Shown one piece after another: positions 6,472 through 13,059 of a stretch of 19,476 nucleotides of DNA (within the stretch, counting starts at the first letter, position 1; each line of letters begins with the position of its first letter). The position numbers and the translations under genes were made by a program. Origin of the DNA: Actinocrinis sp035650855 (GTDB taxonomy: Bacteria; Actinomycetota; Actinomycetes; Streptomycetales; Catenulisporaceae); NCBI RefSeq assembly GCF_035650855.1, contig NZ_DASRGV010000236.1, positions 1 through 19,476 of the forward strand. The letters are read 5' to 3'. The notes beneath the pieces are model-generated. The model did not search any database. It had not been told where the DNA came from and was given only the letters and a program-made list of their open reading frames with translations.

Positions 6472-7242
6472 ATGACGAATGCTGCGACGCATCGGGCGCC
6501 GAGCGCCGAGCGCGCGGTCCAGCCCGCCGTCCGCGCGGAGGGTCTTGTAAAGGTGTATGGAGCGGGGCCGACCGCCGTGCGCGCGCTCGACGGGGTGGAC
6601 GTCGCCTTCGAGGCGCGTGCGTTCACCGCGATCATGGGGCCGTCGGGTTCGGGCAAGTCGACGCTGATGCACTGCCTGGCCGGGCTGGACACCGCGACGT
6701 CCGGCTCGATGCAGGTCGGGGACGTGGAGATCACCGGCCTGAACGACCGCGCGCTGACCGTGCTGCGGCGCGAGCGGATCGGTTTCGTATTCCAGTCCTT
6801 CAACCTGCTGCCGACGCTCACCGCCGCCCAGAACATCCGGCTGCCGCTTGAGCTGGCCGGAAGGTCGCCGGACCCGGACTGGTGGGACCTGGTGATCGGC
6901 ACGCTCGGCATCGCCGACCGGCTCGGGCACCGGCCCAGCGAGCTGTCCGGCGGGCAGCAGCAGCGCGTCGCCTGCGCCCGCGCGCTGATCGGACGGCCGC
7001 AGGTGGTCTTCGCGGACGAGCCGACCGGGAACCTGGACCGGCGCACCGGGCTCGAGGTGCTGTCCTTCCTGCGCAACTCGGTGCGCGAGCTGGACCAGAC
7101 CGTGGTCATGGTCACGCACGACCCGGTGGCGGCCAGCAGCGCCGACCGGGTGGTCTTCCTCGCCGACGGCCGGGTGACCGGCGAGCTGATCGACCCGACG
7201 CCGCAGGGCGTGCTCGACATCCTCAAGTCGTTCGGAGCGTGA
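6472..7242 (+). CDS. ABC transporter ATP-binding protein, MacB/LolD type
   Basis: A 256-residue cytoplasmic ATPase. Walker A GPSGSGKST is at residues 56-64, the Q-loop at Q108 in FVFQSFNLLPTLTAAQN, signature LSGGQ at 158-162, Walker B VVFADE at 178-183 and the switch His216 in MVTHD. The FNLLPTLTA.QN and DEPTGNLD stretches mark the LolD/MacB/FtsE branch, which powers mechanotransmission or export complexes. ATG 6472 is preceded by GAGGGAG with 9-nt spacing. The downstream permease starts 4 nt after the stop, so they form one operon. Substrate is not deducible: candidates include peptides, lipids or antibiotics. Confidence 0.95.
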   Translation: MTNAATHRAPSAERAVQPAVRAEGLVKVYGAGPTAVRALDGVDVAFEARAFTAIMGPSGSGKSTLMHCLAGLDTATSGSMQVGDVEITGLNDRALTVLRRERIGFVFQSFNLLPTLTAAQNIRLPLELAGRSPDPDWWDLVIGTLGIADRLGHRPSELSGGQQQRVACARALIGRPQVVFADEPTGNLDRRTGLEVLSFLRNSVRELDQTVVMVTHDPVAASSADRVVFLADGRVTGELIDPTPQGVLDILKSFGA

Positions 7243-7246
7243 CAGC

Positions 7247-9832
7247 ATGCTGCGAACCACCTTGGCCGGGCTGTACGCGCACAAGCTGCGCCTGCTCGCC
7301 TCCAGCCTGGCGATCGTGCTCAGCGTGGGATTCGTGGCCGGCACGCTGATCTTCACCGACACGGCCACCGCAGGGTTCTGGCACGAGTTCGCCGCCCAGG
7401 CGGCGCACGTGGACGCGTCCGTCGAATCCCCCGCGGCCGCGGGCAACCCCAAGCGCGATACCGCGCCCCCGCCGCTGCCGGACTCGATGCTCGCGAGCGT
7501 TCGGCAGGCGCCCGGCGTCGCCTCCGCCGAAGGACGCATGGTCGGCCCGGCCGCCCTCTACGACAAGGCGGGCAAGCTCATCGCGAACGGCGACCAGACC
7601 GGCGTCGCCATCGACGTTCCCGCCGACCCGCGATTCCAGTACTTCTCGCTCACCTCCGGCCACCTGCCGACCGGGCCCACGGAAGCCCTGCTCGACTACA
7701 ACACCGCGCAGACCTCGCACTTCGCGGTCGGCGACAGTCTCACCGTGCTGGATTCCGCCGGGGCGCGGCACCCGCTGCGGCTGGTCGGCCTCGCGGACCT
7801 CGGCGTCGCGAAGAACCTGAACGACGAGTCAGTGCTCGCGCTGACCGCCGGCGGGATGCACGCGCTGGGCATCCACGGCTACGACCGGATCGACGCGGCC
7901 GCGACGCCCGGGACGAGCCAGGCCGCCCTGGCCTCCCGCCTCTCCGCGGCGGTCGCCGGAGCCCTGCCGGCCGGCGGCGCCGTCGTCACCGGGTCCAAGC
8001 TCGCCCACGACCTGGCCGACAGCGTCACCCAGCAGGTGGACCTGATCCTCACCGGGATCCTGGTCTTCGCGGTCGTCGCGCTGTTCGTCGCCGCGATCGT
8101 CATCCTCAACACCTTCAACATCCTGATTACCCAGCGGCTGCGCCAACTCGCGCTGCTGCGCTGCGTCGGCGCGACGACCCGTCAGGTCTTCGCCAGCGTC
8201 CTGCTCGAATCGATCCTCATCGGGGTAGCGGCGTCCGCCGTCGGGGTGCTTGTCGGCTTGGGGATCACCGCGGCGCTCTCCGCGTTGTTCAGCGGGATCG
8301 GGGCCGCTCTGCCCGCGGGATCGGGGATCGTGGTCTCGCCGCGCACCGTGCTGATCGCGATCGGCCTGGGCACTGCGGTCACCGTCGCCGCCGCGGTGTG
8401 GCCGGCCTGGCGGGCGACCCGCGTCGCGCCCCTGGCTGCCCTGCGCGCCCCTGACGCGGCTCCGGCCTTGCAGCGTTCTCGCCGCGTCCTCCCTGGCGTG
8501 ATCGCCGCGGCGTTGTGCGCGGCCGGCGTGGGCCTCGCCGTGCTGGGCCTGCCCAAGGGACGCAACGGTCTGCTGATCGAGGCGGTCGGGGGAGCGGTGT
8601 TCTTCATCGGCGTGCTCGTCGCCAGCCCGCTGCTGGTCGGCCCGCTCGCCCGGCTGCTCGGCTGGCTGCCCGGCAAGCTCGCCGGGATGCCCACGCGCCT
8701 CGCCACCGCGAACGCGTACCGCAACCCCGGTCGCAGCGCCGCCACGATGATCGCACTGACCGTCGGCGTAGGTCTGATCACGCTGTTCTCGGTTGTTACC
8801 TCCACGGCGCGCAGCTTCGCGTTCAGCCAGGTCGACGAGCACTACCCGATCGACTACATGGTTCTACCGCTGCACAACGGCGCGGCGGAGAGCGCGCCGC
8901 CGGTACTGCCCAACGATCTGGCCGGGGCGCTGCGCGCGCGATCGCAGCTCTCGATCGTCGCGCCCACCTGGGCGGACCAGGCCACGCTCAGCGGGAAGAC
9001 CAAAACCTCGATCGGGGCGTTCGACCCCGCCGCCTACACGGGCACGGCCAAGCCGCCGGTTACCTCCGGTTCGGTCGACGCGCTGGCGAACGGAACCGGC
9101 GGGATCGCGCTGCGTGACACCGTGGCCAAGACTCTGCACGTCCAGGTCGGTGACGCGGTCACCCTCGACGCGCCGCACCGAAGCGAGCACCTGCGCGTGG
9201 TGGCCATCTCGGCCAGCACGTTCCTGGGCGACCAGGCGCTGATCTCCGCCCGGGACTTCGCCGACGGCTTCCAGCCGGCCGGCCCGTCCTCGATCCTGAT
9301 CAAGGCAGCGCCCTCGGCCGCGCCCGTGGCCTCGCGCGCCGCCGTGGACCAAGTGCTCGCGCGCTACCCGCTGGCGAGCGTGCAGAGCGTGGCGGACTAC
9401 AAGAACCAGATCACCTCGGCGATCAACTCGCTGCTCGCGGTGTTCGGCGGCCTGCTCGCCATCGCGATCCTCATCGCGCTGTTCGGCATCGCCAACACCC
9501 TGTCGCTGTCCGTAATCGAGCGGACCCGCGAGTCCGGCCTGCTGCGTGCGCTCGGCCTGACCCGCGGTCAGCTGCGCCGCACGCTCTCGATGGAGGCACT
9601 CCTGATCGGGCTGATGGGCGGGCTGCTCGGAGTGGCCATCGGGGTCGGCTTCGGCTCGGCCGTCTCGGAAACCCTGATCCGCGGCGGCGGCGGCGGGTCG
9701 CCGATCAGCTATCCGGTGACGATGATCGCCGGCTACGTACTGCTCGCCGGACTGGCCGGCATCGCGGCAGGGGTGCTCCCGGCCCGCCGGGCGGCGCGTA
9801 TCTCAGTGATCGAAGCAATCGCGGAGACCTGA
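7247..9832 (+). CDS. FtsX-like ABC transporter permease with two FtsX domains
   Basis: An 861-residue membrane protein. TM1 (about 16-37) leads to a MacB-like extracytoplasmic domain to about 260. A first FtsX block with three helices begins near residue 264 (VDLILTGILVFAVVALFVA) and includes ITQRLRQLALLRCVGATTRQV, the usual coupling motif. Two central helices lie near 420-475, followed by a second extracellular domain. The second FtsX block starts near residue 725 and carries VIERTRESGLLRALGLTRGQLRR before ending with PARRAARISVIEAI. This duplicated plan is common in actinobacterial exporters or lipoprotein-type transporters. Together with the adjacent ATPase it forms a complete half-plus-ATPase pair that would dimerise. 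Confidence 0.93.
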   Translation: MLRTTLAGLYAHKLRLLASSLAIVLSVGFVAGTLIFTDTATAGFWHEFAAQAAHVDASVESPAAAGNPKRDTAPPPLPDSMLASVRQAPGVASAEGRMVGPAALYDKAGKLIANGDQTGVAIDVPADPRFQYFSLTSGHLPTGPTEALLDYNTAQTSHFAVGDSLTVLDSAGARHPLRLVGLADLGVAKNLNDESVLALTAGGMHALGIHGYDRIDAAATPGTSQAALASRLSAAVAGALPAGGAVVTGSKLAHDLADSVTQQVDLILTGILVFAVVALFVAAIVILNTFNILITQRLRQLALLRCVGATTRQVFASVLLESILIGVAASAVGVLVGLGITAALSALFSGIGAALPAGSGIVVSPRTVLIAIGLGTAVTVAAAVWPAWRATRVAPLAALRAPDAAPALQRSRRVLPGVIAAALCAAGVGLAVLGLPKGRNGLLIEAVGGAVFFIGVLVASPLLVGPLARLLGWLPGKLAGMPTRLATANAYRNPGRSAATMIALTVGVGLITLFSVVTSTARSFAFSQVDEHYPIDYMVLPLHNGAAESAPPVLPNDLAGALRARSQLSIVAPTWADQATLSGKTKTSIGAFDPAAYTGTAKPPVTSGSVDALANGTGGIALRDTVAKTLHVQVGDAVTLDAPHRSEHLRVVAISASTFLGDQALISARDFADGFQPAGPSSILIKAAPSAAPVASRAAVDQVLARYPLASVQSVADYKNQITSAINSLLAVFGGLLAIAILIALFGIANTLSLSVIERTRESGLLRALGLTRGQLRRTLSMEALLIGLMGGLLGVAIGVGFGSAVSETLIRGGGGGSPISYPVTMIAGYVLLAGLAGIAAGVLPARRAARISVIEAIAET

Positions 9833-9936
9833 GCCACGCCGGGGAGGCGCTGCTGCTGACCGGCCCGGACCACGATGGCTGCGGAGCCGGTCGCAGTGCG
9901 CTGACGAGTACTCGCGGCGCGAAATGCTCGAGGCGC

Positions 9937-10113
9937 CTAGCCGCGGGAGGAGCCGAAGAGCTTACTGAACAGCCCACCGCCCGAGCTCTTCTCGCTCGTG
10001 TCGCACTCACAGCGCTGCGACTTCGGCACGCCGGCGAGCACCTGCTCCACGTGCATGCCGCAGCCTCGGTAGGTGGCCTTGCCGCACGTGCGGCAGGTAG
10101 CGCGTGAGCACAT
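9937..10113 (-). CDS. Small 58-residue CxxC protein (actinobacterial conserved)
   Basis: A short gene of 58 residues. ATG 10113-10111 has GAGGAG 8 nt upstream and the frame ends at TAG 9939-9937. Cysteines are C2, C7, C10, C18, C35 and C37: C7-x2-C10 with C18, and C35-x-C37, look like a zinc-ribbon or redox thiol site. The core, CRTCGKATYRGCGMHVEQVLAGVP, then QRCEC, resembles a small protein found widely in actinobacteria whose function I do not know. The tail is Ser/Gly-rich, ending LFSKLFGSSRG. It lies downstream of the hydrolase gene on the same strand, separated by an inverted repeat that may be its operator. Codon pattern and ribosome site support a real gene. Confidence 0.82.
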   Translation of the reverse strand: MCSRATCRTCGKATYRGCGMHVEQVLAGVPKSQRCECDTSEKSSGGGLFSKLFGSSRG

Positions 10114-10131
10114 CCCCAGATCTCCTCATCT

Positions 10132-10184
10132 CGGCTTCACGACCGGAACCAAGATACCCAACGGGGTATCCGTTCACGAAGCCG
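10132..10184. promoter_or_regulatory. Nested inverted repeats resembling a CsoR/CstR operator, or a terminator hairpin
   Basis: GATACCC-AACG-GGGTATC (10153-10170) is a perfect 7-bp inverted repeat, close to the ATACCC...GGGTAT form described for CsoR/CstR copper- or persulfide-sensing repressors. It is enclosed by CGGCTTC (10132-10138) / GAAGCCG (10178-10184). It sits 40 bp upstream of the small CxxC gene and 17 bp after the hydrolase stop, so a terminator role is equally possible. Confidence 0.45.
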
Positions 10185-10186
10185 GA

Positions 10187-10741
10187 TCACGAGCCCGCAG
10201 GTGCGAAGGCCGCGCCGTGCCCGGGGACGATCAGCGAGGGTTGCAGCGCGAGGACCTTGTCCCGATTGGTGTGCAGCAGCCCGAGGTCCTGTGCGAGCGG
10301 ATCGTCCTGCGGGCCGTCGGCGCTCCACCACAGGTGAGTGAGCACGACGAGGCCGCCCTCGGTCTCCGCGAGCGTCGAAATGTCCTGCGCGGTATGTCCG
10401 GGCGTCGCCATCAGCCGAACCGCCGGGCTCACCTGGAAGCCGTCGGCCTCCCTGTCCTCCCACCGGTCGTCCTGGTAGATCGCCCAGAAGTCGTGGAAGC
10501 GGGCGTTGGGGAACAGCGCCGCGTTGAGCGTGTGGTCGGGATGATGGTGGCTGAAGACCACGTCGGTGACCTCGCCGACCCGCACGCCGAGCTTCGCCAA
10601 CGGGTCCAGGATCGCGCCGCGGCCCGCCACCATGCCGGGGTCGACCACGATGGTGGCCTGCCCGTCGCGAATCAAGGTCACCGTGCTCGCGACCCGGTCG
10701 TCGACGTATCCCGCGGTCAGAACATCAAGTTGCGCCGTCAC
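10187..10741 (-). CDS. Metallo-beta-lactamase fold hydrolase (MBLAC1-like)
   Basis: A 184-residue cytoplasmic protein. Metal ligands are the H65-H-H67-P-D69-H70 motif, H116 in TPGHT and H175 in VPGHG. Where the family usually has a bridging Asp (a G-D pair before the last third), this protein reads VVLTHLWW, so the Asp may be replaced by H136 or supplied from D142. Length and pattern are near MBLAC1/glyoxalase II-like single-domain hydrolases; substrate unknown. The start is GTG 10741-10739 with only a weak ribosome site; it is divergent from the kinase gene with 96 bp between. It may share a transcript with the small CxxC protein downstream. Confidence 0.82.
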   Translation of the reverse strand: MTAQLDVLTAGYVDDRVASTVTLIRDGQATIVVDPGMVAGRGAILDPLAKLGVRVGEVTDVVFSHHHPDHTLNAALFPNARFHDFWAIYQDDRWEDREADGFQVSPAVRLMATPGHTAQDISTLAETEGGLVVLTHLWWSADGPQDDPLAQDLGLLHTNRDKVLALQPSLIVPGHGAAFAPAGS

Positions 10742-10823
10742 CGCGTCAGGCTCTCACAGCCGAGGTCGGCACGCATCTACCGGCCTTGATGTCTCGGCAC
10801 GGTGGTGGCAGCCCTTGCCTGAG

Positions 10824-10829
10824 TACCCT
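10824..10829 (+). promoter_or_regulatory. Possible leaderless -10 element (TACCCT) of the kinase gene
   Basis: TACCCT fits the actinobacterial TANNNT -10 pattern and ends 8 nt before ATG 10838, so transcription could begin at or near the start codon. No Shine-Dalgarno sequence precedes the ATG, which agrees with a leaderless message. No good -35 is seen. Confidence 0.4.
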
Positions 10830-10837
10830 GTGTTCTC

Positions 10838-11713
10838 ATGCCGACCGCCTCCCTCCTGCTCGACCGCCTCCACGCCGCGGGACTGAGCGATGTCACGGCA
10901 GTCGAGCCGGTCGACGGCGGAATGGCGGCCCTCGCGGGCATCGCCACCCAGCGCAGCGGCCCGGCGTTGTTCGTCAAGTCGTTCGTCGACGTGCCGTCGG
11001 ACGACCTGTTCGCGGCCGAGGCGGAAGGACTCAACGTTCTTCGAGAGCGCGGCTCGCTCTGCACGCCCCAGGTCGTGCTCGCGACGCGAGAGGTGCTGGT
11101 GCTCTCCGTCCTGCAGGCGCGCCCGACGCGGGAAGCGTTCTGGGAGCAGCTCGCCCATGCGCTCGCGCGGCTGCACACCTCCACCGTGCACGACAGGTTC
11201 GGCTGGTCACGCGACAACTGGCTCGGCCGCTACCGCCAGCACAACACGTGGAGCGCCGACGGATACGAGTTCTTCGCCGAGCACCGCCTGCTGCGCTGGC
11301 TCCCGGAGCGACGCGTCCAGGCGGCACTGGACCAGCAGGACCGCCGAGCCTTGGAACGGTTCTGCGAGCGCCTGCCCGACCTGCTGCCGCCCCGGCCCGC
11401 CTGCCTAACCCACGGCGACCTGTGGGCGCACAACATCCTGGCCACCGAGGACGGCCGGCCCGCGGTGATCGACCCGGCGGTCTCCTACATGTGGCCAGAG
11501 GTCGACTTGGCGCACCTGTGGTGCTCCCCGCATCCGCCGGAAGCCGAGCGATTCTTCGAGGTCTACGCGCAGCTGACCGGCCTGGACGACGACTGGCGAG
11601 CCCGCATGCCGCTGATCCAGCTGCGCCAGCACCTGGCGGTGATCGCCCAGTTCGACCACGACTGGGGCGCGGCGCAGCAGGTCCGCGACACGCTCAAGCC
11701 GTTCTGCCGATAG
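10838..11713 (+). CDS. Fructosamine kinase family / aminoglycoside phosphotransferase-fold kinase
   Basis: A 291-residue kinase-fold protein. The catalytic loop reads T-H-G-D194-L-W-A-H-N199 and the metal-binding Asp is D212 in VIDPAVSY. The HGDLW..N plus IDPA pairing, and the earlier DNWLGRYRQHN and YEFFAEHRLL segments, are characteristic of fructosamine-3-kinase-like proteins rather than antibiotic phosphotransferases. It may phosphorylate ketoamines formed by glycation so that they break down, or another small amine-sugar. Start ATG 10838 appears leaderless. It converges on the lacI-type gene, the gap holding a triple 11-bp repeat. Confidence 0.82.
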   Translation: MPTASLLLDRLHAAGLSDVTAVEPVDGGMAALAGIATQRSGPALFVKSFVDVPSDDLFAAEAEGLNVLRERGSLCTPQVVLATREVLVLSVLQARPTREAFWEQLAHALARLHTSTVHDRFGWSRDNWLGRYRQHNTWSADGYEFFAEHRLLRWLPERRVQAALDQQDRRALERFCERLPDLLPPRPACLTHGDLWAHNILATEDGRPAVIDPAVSYMWPEVDLAHLWCSPHPPEAERFFEVYAQLTGLDDDWRARMPLIQLRQHLAVIAQFDHDWGAAQQVRDTLKPFCR

Positions 11714-11719
11714 CGCGAA

Positions 11720-11752
11720 AGCCTGGCGACAGCCTGGCGACAGCCTGGCGAC
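11720..11752. repeat. Three tandem copies of an 11-bp repeat
   Basis: AGCCTGGCGAC is repeated three times perfectly (11720-11730, 11731-11741, 11742-11752). It fills most of the 43 bp between two convergent stop codons. It may be slippage-generated and variable in copy number between strains; no function is evident. Confidence 0.85.
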
Positions 11753-11756
11753 GCGC

Positions 11757-12788
11757 TCACACGGAGGTGGTCGACTCGCGCGGCACGAGGCGGCAGGGGA
11801 GCGATTCGACGCCTGCGCGCAGGTCGCCGCTCAGAGCGGCGGAGAGGCGCTCGGCGGCGACCCGGCCGAGGACTTCGAGGTTCATGTCGATGCTGGACAG
11901 CGGCGGGCGCGAACTGGTCGTGAAGATCTCCCAGTTGTCGAAGCCGATGACGGCGATGTCGCCGGGGACCTCAAGGCCGGCGGCGTGCAGGGTGTCGATG
12001 ACGCCGCGGGCGATCTGGTCGGAGCCGGCGAACACCGCGTCGATCTCCCGGGTCTGCGACAGCAGCATCTTGGTCGCGTTGCGGCCCCAGGCCTCGGACC
12101 ATGAGCCGAAGTACACCCGGCCGCCGGCCAGGTCGAGGCCTTGCTCGGCCAGTTCGGCGAGCGCGCCCTTGGCGCGGTCCTGGGCCGCGCCGTAGGTGGG
12201 GTCGCCGGTGATGTGGGCGATCGAGCGGCGGCCGACCTCGACGAGGTGCTGGACCGCCAGCCTCGCGCCGGAGACGTTGTCGCTCACCAGCGACAGGTCG
12301 GCCGGGTCCTCGGAGGGCGCGTAGGCGTAGACGACCGGCACCGGCAGGTCGCGGCCCACCGACGGGCGCGGGTCCGGGCGGGCGCCGACCACGATCAGCC
12401 CGTCGACCCGGCGCGAGAGCAGCGTCTGCAGATGGTGCGCCTCACGGATCGAGTCGCCGCGCGCGTCGCACAGCAGCACGCTCGTGCGGCCGGCCCCGAA
12501 CGCGTCCTCCGCGCCCATCAGGATCGGGATCGACAACCGGCCTTCGAGGTCGGAAGTGAGCAGTCCGACGATTCCTGTTCGCAGCGCCCGCAGCCCTTGG
12601 GCCAGCGCGTTCGGGGAGTAGGAGAGACGCTCCGCGGCCTCCAGCACGACGGCCCGTGTCGCGGGGGAGACGTGCGCCCGGCCGTTCAGTGCCTTCGAGG
12701 CGGTCGCGATCGACACCCCCGCCAGCCGGGCGACGTCCTCCAGTGTCGCCGTACGGCCGTTCGCGCGCTGCGCATCGTGCCTCGCCAC
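11757..12788 (-). CDS. LacI family transcriptional regulator of the adjacent sugar operon
   Basis: A 343-residue repressor. The N-terminal helix-turn-helix reads TLEDVARLAGVSIATASKALNG, with the hinge SYSPNALAQGLR; TGIVGLL opens the periplasmic-binding-protein-like sensor domain. DNVSGARLAVQHLVEVGRRSIAHITGDP and AVIGFDNWEIFTTSSRPPLSSIDMN are standard LacI landmarks. GTG 12788-12786 is chosen because GGGAGGG lies just upstream; the frame extends further but loses this. It is divergent from the binding-protein gene, with 271 bp between, which holds a promoter and candidate operators. It probably represses the transport/GH127 genes until an L-arabinose-related sugar binds. A longer start up to 12857 is unlikely. 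Confidence 0.92.
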   Translation of the reverse strand: MARHDAQRANGRTATLEDVARLAGVSIATASKALNGRAHVSPATRAVVLEAAERLSYSPNALAQGLRALRTGIVGLLTSDLEGRLSIPILMGAEDAFGAGRTSVLLCDARGDSIREAHHLQTLLSRRVDGLIVVGARPDPRPSVGRDLPVPVVYAYAPSEDPADLSLVSDNVSGARLAVQHLVEVGRRSIAHITGDPTYGAAQDRAKGALAELAEQGLDLAGGRVYFGSWSEAWGRNATKMLLSQTREIDAVFAGSDQIARGVIDTLHAAGLEVPGDIAVIGFDNWEIFTTSSRPPLSSIDMNLEVLGRVAAERLSAALSGDLRAGVESLPCRLVPRESTTSV

Positions 12789-12816
12789 CGGCCCTCCCGT
12801 CGTCGTCGCGGTGGTG

Positions 12817-12828
12817 TCGTAAAAACGA
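12817..12828. promoter_or_regulatory. Inverted repeat TCGT-AAAA-ACGA upstream of the lacI-type gene
   Basis: A 4-bp-arm inverted repeat 29 bp upstream of the GTG start of the regulator, within its likely promoter region (TATCGT at 12830-12825 could be a -10). Possible autoregulatory site; short arms make it uncertain. Confidence 0.3.
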
Positions 12829-12843
12829 TACCTCGTAAGACTC

Positions 12844-12872
12844 TTGACCAGGAGCATCTCCGTGATTACGTT
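12844..12872 (+). promoter_or_regulatory. Promoter of the sugar ABC/GH127 operon
   Basis: TTGACC (12844-12849) and TACGTT (12867-12872) are separated by exactly 17 bp on the plus strand. Transcription would begin near 12879, giving a leader of about 180 nt before the binding-protein ATG. The -35 is good; the -10 fits only the loose TANNNT pattern. Confidence 0.5.
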
Positions 12873-12874
12873 GT

Positions 12875-12888
12875 GGAAAACCTTTTCG
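12875..12888. promoter_or_regulatory. Operator candidate overlapping the transcription start
   Basis: GAAAA-CC-TTTTC (12876-12887) is a symmetric site placed over the predicted start of the operon promoter, an ideal position for LacI-family repression. The spacing of the half-sites resembles LacI-family operators, though the centre is CC rather than CG. Confidence 0.45.
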
Positions 12889-13019
12889 GTGTCGCCTTCG
12901 CACGGAAGCGGCGGCCCGCGAGACGCGAATCCTCTGTGTCCTGGCTGCTCTGGGGCCGACCATGGCGAACTGCGCTACCTGTCAGGCTGCGATCACGAAA
13001 GCAAAACCGAAAACACTTA

Positions 13020-13037
13020 GCCCGCGAGGGCGCGGGC
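13020..13037 (+). promoter_or_regulatory. Strong GC hairpin in the leader of the binding-protein gene
   Basis: GCCCGCG-AGGG-CGCGGGC forms a perfect 7-bp stem with a 4-nt loop, ending 8 nt before the AAGGAG ribosome site (13046-13051). It may stabilise the message or modulate initiation. Confidence 0.5.
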
Positions 13038-13059
13038 ATGAGGCCAAGGAGTGCTGCCC

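Noticed and set aside
7829..8842. Minus-strand open frame opposite the FtsX-type permease
   Set aside because: Composition is Arg/Gly/Asp-rich low complexity, typical of antisense frames in high-GC DNA.
9859..9896. ACCGGC/GCCGGT and CTGCG/CGCAG inverted repeats after the FtsX permease
   Set aside because: Short arms with long loops or weak stems; not convincing as a terminator.
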